Below are positions 9,601 through 20,800 of a stretch of DNA of 64,000 nt, piece by piece; position 1 is the first letter of the stretch, and every line of letters begins with the position of its first letter. Where the stretch lies: contig NC_049984.1 in NCBI RefSeq assembly GCF_000003815.2, forward strand, positions 17,422,312 to 17,486,311. The letters run 5' to 3'. The position numbers were made by a program, and so were the translations under genes. The notes beneath the pieces are model-generated. The model was not told the DNA's origin. It ran no database searches and saw only the letters and a list, made by a program, of their open reading frames with translations. This stretch comes from Branchiostoma floridae (taxonomy: Eukaryota > Chordata > Leptocardii > Amphioxiformes > Branchiostomatidae).

Positions 9601-12600
9601 AGTACATTAGTGATTAGACAACCTATGCACTATAGGTACATGTACACTGGATGTGCATGTAGTACCTGGACCTTTGAAATTGTATAGTTGCACATCTTCT
9701 GTCCGACTCAATTGTGACTGACTGATTTTAAGAAAGTTCTTTTCTGTTAGTCTTTGACGACCTTATATGAATTTGATGACCATACATAAAGTCTGTGAAA
9801 AAGAGACTTCTAGCATGGCACAACAGTACTGCAAGAAACTGCACGCCACAACAACATCTGCATTTGTCTTGAGCAAAAATGTGATACTCTAAATCTACCT
9901 TCAGTCACTTGTAAAATGTCTTATCTTTTCTCTTGTTTGCATGTTCAAGGTTTATGTTTTCTGCATTAATGAGATAAGTACATTTGTTTATTGATGACAT
10001 AAGTACATGTACATTGGAAGGTCATATTTGCAGTGTCAGGAATTCACAGTGGAAAGGTCACCACAAAACCATGAATTGAAACCATCCCAATAATTCAAGA
10101 TGAATTTTACTGTATTGTACATTTCCAGGTCCCCCCGGCACAGGGAAGACATCTCTGTGCAAAGCTCTTGCTCAGAAACTGTGTATAAGGCTCTCTGACA
10201 GGTACTGAGAACACAAATTTCTTACTGGGCCTTGAAATGATAATACTCTGTTTACATTTGCAGGGCTCGAAATACTGGGTGCATGTGCACCCAAAATTGG
10301 AGCTGTGCAACCAATTATTTTCTGTGGGTGCACCCAAATATTTTCTTAGGTTTATGTATGTAAAGGTATAAGATGTATGTAAAATTCTTGACATGTAAGC
10401 ATTAGAAAGATAATAAAAATGTCTGTCATGGTACTTGTTTAAGATATTAGGTTGTTACTTAAATTTAAGTGGTGCACCCAAAACTTTTTTGGTGCACCCA
10501 ATTTTTTAAGCTGGGTGCACCAGTGCACCTAATCCCAAAAATGAATTTCGAGCCCTGCATGTGTATACATCATTCATGATACCAAGGATTTTAATAGTAA
10601 ACCTCCTTCATGATACAAAAACCGTATGCTTACACAATCATACATGTAGCTGTCCAAACTGCAGGTTGTTGCAATGGTTTTTTTCTGCCATCTCAGTTTT
10701 TCTGATGTTTTAGTAAGGTGTATTTCATGTTTCATACACAGGTATAGTTATGGACAGTTTATCGAGATCAACAGTCACAGTCTGTTTTCTAAGTGGTTTT
10801 CTGAGGTGAGTTTTATTTGTCCTTTTACAAAATTGAAAGCTTGTTACTGATACTTGAAAAGGTTTGTCTTTTCTCCTGAAACTACCGTAACAGTAATTTT
10901 TGTCTGTGTTTATATACTGATATTTTGTTGTACATGTTGATTTATGTATGTAATTTCTATGTATTTAAAGTGAAAAAGTATGTAAGATGTTGTTTCTGAT
11001 GTCTCCTTGTTTAGAGTGGCAAACTTGTGCTGAAGATGTTCCAGAAGATCCAGGAACTGATAGATGACTCTGATGCTCTTGTCTGTGTGCTCATTGATGA
11101 GGTATGACTGTCAAATCCTGTGTACAGTACATATAGATAAAGAAAACTTCTTTTCCTGTGAAAAGAACATTTCATAGCTTCAACTTGCATAGTAGTAATG
11201 TGAATACTTACAAGGAAAATGATCATTGCAATAGCATTATTAAAAGCCTCATCTAAGACATCATCTTAAAAGCTTGTTACCATGTTGTATTTTTTCTTTT
11301 AAACTGTTTTTTTTCTTTTACACAAACCCCATCTGTAGGTGGAAAGCTTAACAGCTGCGAGAAAAGCCTCCCTGAACGGCACAGAGCCATCGGATGCCAT
11401 ACGTGTAGTCAACGCACTGCTGACTCAGATAGACCAGATCAAGAGGTATTCACATGAGTTGGAAGTGTTTGTTTTTCACCTTTGCAGAATGTATGTCAAA
11501 AACGTTATGACAAATAACATTTATGGCAACTTGCAAATTCCAAATTCTATTTGCACTTGGAATTTGCAAGTTGCCATAAATGTTATTTGTTATAGCTTTT
11601 TTGACATACATTCTGCAAACATCCAGGTAGGTGCTGCGGTTTCCCTACACAAAATACATGTAGCTGTAGATTTAACAGAATTTTGTAGATTTGGTCAGGA
11701 TGGTCATTAATGCATTAAAAATGATGAATCCTGTACAGAATGCCTCAACTCTAGATCTCTAGATAGCAAAAAAACTCCAGATACCAAAAAAACATTTCTG
11801 TGTAAAAGATTGCTGGAAGAGCACAACAATGAGTACAACTACTAATCTCGAACCAGATCCACGGTGCGTAATGTATAGTATCAAACTCCCCATAGTATAC
11901 AACTACTAGTACGATAGGTCTGGAACATTAAGATGGGGAATTCTGTATGGCAAGCATGTGGCAGTGGAACTTTAGGACTCTCCAATTACATTTTGCTTTG
12001 GATTGCTTTAAAATGTACAAAATTATGATGTACATGTATTATTAATGTATTATGTGTTGCATGAAAGACCACTTGCAAGCTGGCTGTCAAACTGCAAGCT
12101 AACGGTGGATCAAAATAAAACTTACAACCCCACTCCTTCATCAGGAACTCCAACGTGCTGATCCTCACCACATCCAACGTGACAGAGGCCATCGACCTGG
12201 CCTTCGTGGACAGGGCTGACATCAAGAAGTACATCGGGCCCCCCTCCCCACCCGCCATCTTCAAGATCTACCACTCCTGTGTCAAGGAACTGATGAGGGT
12301 TAGCTCTTATCCTATCTTTTAATTCAGATTCAGCTTTATTGCTTTTGTGATGATGACGATTTATTGCTTTTGGCTTGGCATATGACATTTCAAATATGAC
12401 ATGAATGATGAAGTTTGACAAGGGATTGTATGTAAAATCCTCGATCAATAAATTTGGTTACAGTTTGCAAAAAAAATGAATTCATATCATTTTAAAAGCT
12501 TAACACTGGTTAAAATGTAACAATGAAAGGTAGATTGATGTGTGAAATGTGTCTTCTAATGCTCATTACCAATAGGTGTGTGAACCTTTGAATATACCAG

Positions 12601-15600
12601 GTACAGGCCTAGCTTCATTGTTTATTTTTTCTCCATTAGAGCATACATGATTGTCAGACTCCTGAAGTAATAGTTCAGACATAGTGAATATTGTATTAGG
12701 CCTAGCAGTAGGGCTTTCTCCAGGACCCATAATTCCGTCCTGGGACAGAAATTTTCTTGTTGGGGGTGACAAATACTTCACCCCATCACCACGTCCCTAA
12801 AATCTGAACTTCAGTACATGAAAATGTGTTGTCATAAGCTTAAAATGACTGATTTTAAAAGGAACATTAACAATTTAAAGCTGGAGACAGCCCTGCCTAG
12901 CAGTCAAGTTTTATTTAAGACCTACAAGCCAGGCTTAGCCAGCTGTGGCCCTTTGAGCATTGCCAATTTTAGCAGTGTAATCCTGTGTGAAAATTGCATT
13001 GGTGTGCACCAAAATGGAATAACTAATAACAGCTTCTGCACTACGGTAAGCAATCTCAAGAGGGAGCTCTTGTGTTTTTACCGGGTATGACTTGCTGCTG
13101 GTTGGGGTTGGCTGTTGGATTGTTTTTTTTGCAAGCTATTTTGCCCCTTGCAGAAATCAAAATTTCATAATAATAATGAAGACCTTTATTGCACATTTTT
13201 GCCCCACTGGGCTAAGTACAGGTCACACGGTAAGAATCACATATATGTAACAATGGAAACAATCATACACATCTATATAATTATGTAGATGTGCGTCTAT
13301 TCTATTCTAGGACATTCCACTTCCTCTTGCTTCATGGTAATTGTATAAATATAGCTAGCCGTATGGTTGGTTAGAGTTGGTTTATCAAAAGCTGTCAGGA
13401 ATATAAATTTCTCTTTACTATTCAAGTATCTAAAGTGGGGATACTTACTTAACACATAGTCAAATAAAATGCTCCTATCGCTATCATACAAAGGACATAA
13501 TACATGTATTCCCGTCAGAAAAACAAAGTGAATGTTCATACATAAAAGATGGAAGATGCAACCATTTGAAATTTGCTGCACAAAATGTATCAAGTAGCAA
13601 TAAGAAGTTAAAAATAACAGCCCCCGTACCTCCTTGATCACTCACTTCTTTGGTGGCCAACAAACTAGAGAACTATCTGATGGAAAATTCTACTTTATTG
13701 AAGTTATTACAAGTCATCAGCATTGGATGACAGTAATGCAGAGCTAGAGGGTACCCTGCCCAAAATGCTTACTCCCCAAGCATAAGGCTAGGCTGTCTTT
13801 GTTGGATAGCATCAAAAGAAACCTTGACAAAGTAGAGAACTAGAGAGCCCAACAAAAATACCTAAAAAGACAAAATATTGACTTGAGCTAAAGCTCTGCT
13901 TGAAGAGGGTATAGCATGGCCTTAGATGGGTTTTAACTATTGAGTGCTTTCTCCAGTTTGTATTCTAGTGGTGTTATTGTCAGTAAAGGGTTGACTATGT
14001 GTGATTTATTACCCACTGTCCTGTAGGCTGGAATCATCAGTCCTCCCCAGCAGCTACTGGACCTGAGGGCACTGGAGGTCATGAGGTTTGCGGAGAACAA
14101 TGCCACCCAACACAGCCTGCGACTCAGGGACCTGGCACAGTGAGTACTAAGTACAGCATGCAGGGCTCGAAATACTGTATGTTTGCACTGGTACAAGGGA
14201 TGTCCCTGTAGCTCAACTGGTAGCGACTTCACAGTTGAGCCCCAGGTTCCAATTGGTACCTGAGAGACTCCGGTTCAAATCCTGGGAAGGGCATCTGGGT
14301 TGGAGCTGCAAATGGGGGACGTAAAATGGGATAACGGATGTCTCTGTAGCCCCGTAGCAGCTCTGTAGTTGAGCTTAGAGTTCCAATTGTTTGGTACCCG
14401 GGAAACGCCAGTTCAAATGCTGGGAAGGTCATCTCGGTTGGGGCTGCCAATGGAGGACGTAACTTGAAATGGTCACCTGTGTTCAGGGAGGTGCCTCAAG
14501 TGAAAGGAAAAGGGCCAGCAACCACTCTCTGTAAAGATATACCCTGCTACAGAAACAAAGCATACTAGTATATACTGTAAATGCAGAAATGTTCGCGGTG
14601 GATTAATGTTCGCGGTTTTCGCGGTGACCACTTCACCGCGAACTTAAATCCACCGCGAACATTTTTCTATTATGGTTTTAGATTGTAGTCTATGGTGTTA
14701 CCGCGAACTTAAATCCACCGCGAAAAGTCATTTTTCCCGCTACCGCGAAATTAAATCCCCGCGAACTTAAATCCATTTACAGTATAGGGGCCTAAATCAC
14801 AGCATAGCAGATAAAACCCACAGTGCATCTGCTATGCTAAAAAAATGCCATTATAAATACACGCAATTTTACCTGGTATAGAGGTGGTGATATTTCGAGG
14901 CCTAGCACAGTGAGTTTTATGTCTTCTCTGCATTCATTTCTCACCGTTTGGCACAAGTTTTTTAGGCCTTAGTTGTTATTTTTTGTACATGTACATGTAG
15001 GTGTCCAATAATCTCCCAAGTCCCAGTCTTCACCTCTCTTAGTGATAAATCAGGATCAACAGCCTTGCAGGAAACTTTTATCATGTACTGCAGGGAGCCA
15101 GACTGATGAGTCTAGTATACATACAGTACCACAGCTGCCCTTTACAAGTAGTTTGATGCATCATTGTGGACACAAAGTACAGTGACCTCGCTGAGAAATA
15201 ATCGGTCCACTCCAAGCACAAGAGAACAGATGAGCACCATGGAAAATCGGTAGTGGCGCCATGTATAAGGCCCGGCTTAGCAAACCAAAAAGACACGCTC
15301 AGAGTCAGACATATCTTCCCAGGGAACGGTATTGAGAGGAATCCCTCAGGAAATAAAGATGGCTAGTCTACTGAAGTTGCCATCTTGACCTTACTAATTT
15401 GTCTATGTCTAAATTAGGTGAGGTGGTTGAACTCATAACTTTGTTGGGGTTAAATTTTGCACTCGTGAACTGCAAAATGTGGTCAAGTACAAGCAGAGTG
15501 AAGATTTAGAGGGACTTTGTTATGATATACATGTAACTGTGGAAAGGATTCAAGGGAAGGATACAAGAATGTGTGGTAAAAGGTGAAGTTTCAAAAGGTA

Positions 15601-18600
15601 TTCTTGCTTATTTGTATTGGTCCATTCTTTATACGTTTTTGTGGAAGTTCTCACTATGGCACTGTGATATGATATGAGACCACCAAATATACTCAAGAGT
15701 TAATGAATGAATCTTTGGAAATGTGATCTGATCAGGCTGGAAATGGCCATTTTCTAAATTATTTCTATCACCATTCAAACGTAGAGACGATCTCTCCTAT
15801 TTTCCACCATTTTATTCAACCTGGATGCCTTGTGTCGTTTAGCGTATAAGATGAATGCTATAGTTGTAACCTTATGGCTTCCCTAATACAGTGGGTTTCT
15901 GCAGTTACCCGCCCATGATATTTCTTCATGTGGAAGCTGGCAGCATTCCCAGGTCCAGAATTGCCCCACATTTTACCTTAATAGGCTATACATAATAGTC
16001 AACTTTCCCTACAACATCACAGACCCAGCAATAATAGAAATGAGAGTCTTTGGACGTTCTCAGCCAGACAGATGTTCAAAGCCAGGTTGACCACAGGGTC
16101 CAACTTATCTTAGATTGTGATGGTAATAATTTGGTCTTAAAGACTGGTCTAGTCAGACAAACAACCCATCAGGTGCCTTTTACTGACAGGAGAAGCAGAG
16201 CAAATGAGCATAAAGAATTCTTCTACCCCTAACTTCACAACTAGTGTGCAACCTCTTAAATAGACCAGAGTGCACATTTATTAATGTTAGAAATGCATTC
16301 TGTAGAAATGTAGCAGTAAATTGTGCTCTTGTGTGACATCACATGGCTGAAATGCTGGATGGTTCATTGCAATTTTTCATACGTTTGAAACTGTGTTGAG
16401 CTATTTTTCTGGCATTCATTGTATTTTTGTGTTGTGCACTCAAATATTTTTCCATGCGCAAAAGTTTTCAGGCTAGGTGCATCAGTGCATCTATCCCCAA
16501 AATCTATTTTAAGCCCTGCATTTTATCATTTTTTTTCACTGTAACTGTAAGATATTTGTTAGGCTCTAATGTACTTCTTCCCCCAGGAGAAGTGCTGGAC
16601 TGAGTGGTCGCACCCTGAGGAAACTGCCTTTCCTTGCACATGCTCTTTTTGTTCAGGTAAGTCAGAACGTTTCATGGAAAATACAGATATCTGTACCTAT
16701 CATTGTTAGGATGTTTTTCCTATACATCTATAACTGTTACAGATGTAGATGTATAACTATAAGGAAAACTAAATACAGATACAGATCGAGTGCAATACCC
16801 TATATGGTGCGCATGCTGAACATGTAAATACCTGAATCTGCTCTAGATGTGACAATCTGTTTTATAAGAGAAATCTTGTTGTATTTGTTGTATTTTTAGC
16901 CAAATTTGTCACTGTTAAGCAACTGTGTGCAATATATGTCAATACTAAGTGCAATATTCGCTAACGTGCAATATTCGCTGATGTACGAACATCATTTTTA
17001 ATAACTGTCATCGATTTTAATAAATGTAACGCGACAGTGCAATTCAAGGCCATGGCCCTGCCATTCTGTACCGTGTAAAGTGATGAAGAAGAAGAAATAA
17101 ACCATACTATGTTGCGTACCAGTTTTTCAACGGTATACCAGTTTTCTCATAGAGAGAAAAAAGAAGTTTCTCCCAGTAACCCCATCATGGGCGAAGTAGA
17201 GGGAAAGTTTTGTTTTGGCCGTCCTTCCTCTAGACAATACTGATTGGCTCTACTCCTCACTGCAGAGTAGCACTGTATTATCTATGTAGGCACCAACCTG
17301 ATGAAAGTATCCTCAGAGGAAATTTTTCTTTTATGTGTCATAACGAAGTTAATTTTAGATTTCTTTTTTCTGCTCTTTCACAATTAGCTGTACCCTAGCT
17401 GGAGAAACACATCAATAGAAGTCTTAATCTTTCAACACCAGCCAATTGATCAAGGAACTTTTTCTTTTATAACTAAGTTAATTTTAGAATTTGATTCTTT
17501 TTGTCCTACTCTTTTACAATAAGCTATACCCTGGAGACATCAAAGGGAGTTTTAACCTTTAATGCAACACTGCCCAGAAAAATCGTTTCAACACTGACTA
17601 TTCATTTCATCAAGGAAATTTTTATTTCATGTGTTATAACTAAGTTAATTTTAGATTTTTTTCTTCTACTCTTTCACAATAAGCTGGAGAGATGTCAATA
17701 GGGGTCTTAACCTTTAATGCAACACTGTTCAGAAAAGGCCTTTCAACACTACAGCCAATTGATTAAAGACAATTCGTTTGATCAAGGAACTTTTTCTTTT
17801 ATGTGTTGTAACTAAGTTAATTTTAGATTCTTTTTGTCGTACTCTTTTACAATAAGCTTTACCCTGGAGACATCAATAGGAGTTTTAACCTTTAATGCAA
17901 CACTGCCCAGAAAAATCGTTTCAACACTACAGCCAATTGATTAAAGACTATTCGTTTCATCAAGGAACTTTTTTTTTCATGTGTTATAACTAGGTTAATT
18001 TTAGATTTTTTCTTCTACTCTTTCACAATAAGCTGCGACATCAATAGAAGTCGTAACCTTTAATTCAACACTGCCCAGAAAATCATTTCAACACTGCAGC
18101 CAATAGATTAAAGACTATTCATTTCATCATTCAAAGGTCAGGAGATATATTTCAGAGGGTGTAAGTTTAACTTTGATCTTGAATATCACAGAACATCAAA
18201 GTGAGCTCACACTTCAAGAAGGGCTTTGCCAACAGAGATAAAAGAAATTGTTCGGAATCAAACCTGAGCCCCTGTGGAAAAGTTGGGGAGTCTCTCTTAC
18301 TCTTGTGATCTTTTGAATGCGTGCATTCCGTCTGAAGTCGACAGCTGGTGGATTTCAGTGTAAACAGAAAGTTGTTCCGTATAACTGGAGCTTTGACGGA
18401 ATCCTTCACTTCGTTCTGCTTGGGTAAAAGAGTGTCTCACACAATTTACCATCTCATTCCTCAAGAGATAGCATATGTGGTGTTTTGATGTGATGCCAAA
18501 AAGTTAACAGTCAGTCTCAATTTGATTTTAACACATGCTACGCATACAGCGCACTGGAAATTCCTAGATGGTACATGCATGTGATTAGGGGAGGGGATTT

Positions 18601-19795
18601 AAAGTGTTGCGGAATGGACTCTCTTTTGATGTCTTGTTCAAAAGAGCAAGGAAGAGCAATCAAAGAAAAGATAACACTTGTAGAGTGCTGTATCGTCTTG
18701 TCCCTCTCTTAGTTCTGGTCAAGCCAATTCGAACTGGCAATACTTTCAAAAATCTTCAGAATCAAATGAAAGATTGCTGGAATCTAGAATTGAACTTGAT
18801 ATGCAGGAAGACTTTTCTTGATAAATCCCTTCCCAGTGGTATTGGCTCCGGTTGCTTAGAGATAACCAAGCAATTTCAGATAACCAAGTCGGCATGTGTA
18901 CTCAATACACCCCCTTGCATTGACATTTACAATTAGAAATAGGGCGTGTTTGCCAAAGTTGTGTGCACCGCCTAGTATTGGGAATTTTGTGCTCAATGGC
19001 AGGCTGGATTTCTGTAAAGTTTCCATAAGTGTAATCAGGAAAATTACATTGAGAATTTTTAGGAAAAAAGTATCTGTGATTGATCTGTAAGGTATGTTAG
19101 ATTACTTGCTGGTGTGTCCCATACAACATAACAACTGCACTATGTCAATCACAATTTTTTTTTCAAAATTTCACCTTTTGTCTGTCTATCATAAAATGTA
19201 ACAGTTAATATCAGTATTCTGTACTTGAATTATTTTGGAGTTTGCCTGTTTTGGACTTCGTGTGGTAGATAGCTCTTGGGACAGAAAGTGTACAGTGTAC
19301 ATACATTTGTACTACGTTGTAGGCGGTTTAGATTTGGGCCCCTTAGCAACTTTTTCTGGAATTTCAGGGCACTTTGACTTTGAAGCTTTAAAAGAGAAAA
19401 AAACTCAAAAAGGGGTTGACAACAGATCATGATGATTTTATATATTATGTAAATGATGATTTTCTAGTCCTAGGTAATGTGGAAAGGGTGGGACTAGGTA
19501 TTGTATATTCCATAATACGACTGTCAAACATATGACATGTAACTTATAAAGATACTGAGGAATATCGATAGAGATCAATATGCTGATAAAGAGGTCTTAT
19601 TGCAATACGGCAAGGTTAACAACCATACGGCTTTTTTTAGGAATGTGGAATTCTAGCACATGATTTAATTGTTGACTATTGTTTTATTGCACCCCCCAGA
19701 CACCCACTATTAGCCTGGAGGACTTCCTTGAGGCCCTGTCGCTGGCCGTGGATCGGCAACATGAGGAAAGGAAGGGCTTAAAAACTGACGAATAA
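6616..19795 (+). CDS. TRIP13: TRIP13 / Pch2 AAA+ ATPase (complete, 13 exons, 439 aa)
   Basis: Hexameric AAA+ remodeler that, with p31comet, opens closed HORMA-domain proteins (MAD2, HORMADs) in the spindle checkpoint and meiotic prophase. Exons: 6616-6722, 7798-7972, 8527-8653, 9249-9304, 9487-9577, 10129-10201, 10742-10805, 11015-11101, 11339-11445, 12145-12298, 14027-14139, 16587-16656, 19700-19795. All borders are GT/AG and the phases join to 1320 nt ending in TAA; the human protein is 432 aa. Visible motifs are the N-terminal substrate-binding part with [14 protein letters not shown], the Walker [10 protein letters not shown] (residues 186-194), the Walker B VCVLIDE ending at Glu260, the sensor-1 region LTTSN (Asn307), [13 protein letters not shown] with Arg319, and sensor-2 [15 protein letters not shown] with Arg393. 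No key residue is missing. The start is the first in-frame ATG giving the family N-terminus. The gene is divergent to the bromodomain gene. The last intron (3 kb) holds a decayed tandem array. Confidence 0.97.
7220..7722 (+). mobile_element. Full-length tRNA-derived SINE with an 11-bp target duplication (TRIP13 intron 1)
   Basis: The head is tRNA-like: an A-box-like ggcacgatcggcagcacg and a B box GGTTCGAATCC at about 7273-7283. A central part (ggcactttacacaactttcc, then a tacctagct motif) follows. That same part recurs in other copies of the window at 33785, 39690 and 49340. The 503-bp body is flanked by perfect copies of actacacaagg (7209-7219 and 7723-7733), which fixes both ends and shows target-primed insertion by a partner LINE. 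It ends in gatgccaaca. Confidence 0.85.
10261..10557. mobile_element. Short TIR element (CAGGGCTCGAAAT ends) in TRIP13 intron 6
   Basis: The left end CAGGGCTCGAAAT matches the inverted right end ATTTCGAGCCCTG perfectly. Subterminal ggtgcaccca motifs repeat in both orientations. It is about 297 bp without coding capacity. The termini resemble hAT, but no convincing 8-bp duplication was found. A longer relative lies at 14161-16518. Confidence 0.65.
11481..11619. repeat. Near-perfect 63-bp-arm palindrome in TRIP13 intron 9
   Basis: The left arm 11481-11543 pairs with the right arm 11557-11619 with about three mismatches around a 13-nt loop. It starts 35 bp after the exon 9 donor. It could be a small fold-back element or an inverted duplication; no clear target duplication is seen. 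In the pre-mRNA it would form a long stem. Confidence 0.85.
12709..12895. mobile_element. 187-bp hAT-type MITE with a perfect 8-bp duplication (TRIP13 intron 10)
   Basis: The left end TAGGGCTTTCTCCAG is an inverted match of the right end CTGGAGACAGCCCTG, with mismatches. Flanking cctagcag is identical at 12701-12708 and 12896-12903. The 8-bp duplication and C/TAGGGCT ends point to hAT. It has no coding capacity. Confidence 0.78.
13165..13645 (-). mobile_element. LINE 3' end (C-terminus and 3' UTR) in TRIP13 intron 10
   Basis: On the minus strand a frame reads [15 protein letters not shown] and then [13 protein letters not shown]. This is the conserved end of many CR1/L2-type LINE proteins, a zinc-binding H/C motif followed by a helical tail. 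The 3' terminus holds AATAAAGGTCTTCATT and an (AAT)n tail. The same 3' end occurs at 31250-31640. It is 5' truncated and inserted antisense to TRIP13. Confidence 0.7.
14198..14433 (+). mobile_element. Dimeric tRNA-derived SINE head
   Basis: Two tandem tRNA-like units lie at 14198-14295 and 14336-14433. The first has acceptor-like arms GATGTCC and GGGCATC, an A box TAGCTCAACTGGTAGC and a B box GGTTCAAATCC. The second repeats the layout in degraded form (GTTCAAATGC). The long middle part rules out a normal functional tRNA gene. The unit ends near 14535 after cctcaagtgaaaggaaaagg. Confidence 0.6.
14571..14786. mobile_element. MITE rich in TTCGCGG/CCGCGAA, TIR tatactgtaaatg
   Basis: Ends TATACTGTAAATG and CATTTACAGTATA are perfect inverted repeats. 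Inside, CACCGCGAAC and AAATCCACCGCGAA motifs alternate in both orientations. A second copy of about 217 bp lies at 40326-40542, so this is a dispersed family. Confidence 0.75.
17323..18115 (+). repeat. Decayed tandem array in the last TRIP13 intron (about 5 units, 125-180 bp)
   Basis: The motifs aagttaattttaga, cactctttcacaataagct, catcaatagaagtcttaacc and caacactgcccagaaaaatc recur in the same order at about 17346, 17474, 17641, 17815 and 17993. Units differ by small indels. No coding role is visible. Confidence 0.8.
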
Positions 19796-20800
19796 TCAAT
19801 TGGCCCATTCATAATATAGCTTTGCCCATTCCTGTATAGTCACTATACTACACTCACAATGAGTCTGGAAACTCAAATTTAATCAATCATTTCTCCATTG
19901 TTACTTCATCAATTGTATAGTGTTGTTTTGAAAGATGATTTAGTACCCAATGCAATGATACCAAATTTGTGTTGATCCTAGATTCAAAGGTTGAATGATG
20001 GAGCTGACTGGGTAGGACACAGTGTTTGACATTGGCAGGCATATTTGCTGGGCAACGCATGAACAAAGTCAGCTTGTTCCGCAAATGCACCATCATAACA
20101 AATGAGCTAAGATTTAAAAGAAGATATACTTTAAGCTCTTCAAAGACATAACACTGAATGCTAATGCTTGGATCATTTACAAAATGAACAAAATCTTTCC
20201 AATGACATGTAATACAACTGTTGAAGTATTCAAGGAGGCATGATCAACCATGTTTCCAAACTTATTGTGTTAAATAACCTTTCACGACATCCATGGACCA
20301 CATACAATGGTTCAAAATCAACACTTTGAGCCAACTTAGTTTCCATTTTTAAACCTAAGCTCAGAACTCTGTATACACTGCAGCTCATAAGCTGAGAATA
20401 GCTTAAATTTATGTTAATGGTCAAGATATATATTTGTTTCTGCCCTGTAGATGTTTCTTTTAGAGCTATACCAAACACATTTTCCTCTACTTTTCAGAAT
20501 GTTATCACCAAGGTCTAAAGGTAAATACTAGAAAGCATGTTACTGGTAGATTGTGCATATGTACAAAATGTAAGAATATGTACTATGTGGTTAAAGTTGT
20601 TTAGCATGTATTTTGACAAGTTGATATTAATTTGATATGAAATTTGGCCCACAAGTAGAGGTTGCAGCAAGATACTATGAAGATTTGTCCATCTGTAGCA
20701 TTTGTTTCTATATCATCTTTGGTCACTGTAGATTCTTTTATCATAATTCTGTCAATAAAATTAGTGCTTTACCTAGAGCTTGCCTGGAATTTGTTAATCT
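19796..20800 (+). other. Probable TRIP13 3' UTR and flank
   Basis: No coding signal follows the TRIP13 stop. The first canonical AATAAA noticed on the plus strand is at 20754-20759, which would give a 3' UTR of about 1 kb. This is only a candidate polyadenylation site. Confidence 0.35.

Larger units (their letters stand above)
14161..16518. mobile_element. Possible composite TIR element (CAGGGCTCGAAAT family) in TRIP13 intron 11
   Basis: The left end CAGGGCTCGAAATACTG equals the left end of the 10261 element. At 16450-16518 a diverged right end reads GGTGCATCAGTGCATC and then TTTTAAGCCCTG, like the right end of the 10261 element. The interior holds a tRNA-derived dimer and a MITE but no transposase frame. 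Whether the two ends belong to one insertion is unproven. Confidence 0.4.

Noticed and set aside
11339-11710. 123-codon open frame on the plus strand
   Set aside because: Residues 1-35 are TRIP13 exon 9; the rest is intron read-through across the palindrome after the donor at 11446.
14198-14295. Possible tRNA gene
   Set aside because: Box A and box B are present but the distance between them and the broken arms exclude a normal cloverleaf; it is a SINE head.
18604-18936. 110-codon open frame in the last TRIP13 intron
   Set aside because: No recognisable domain, no splice sites around it, and composition like the surrounding intron.
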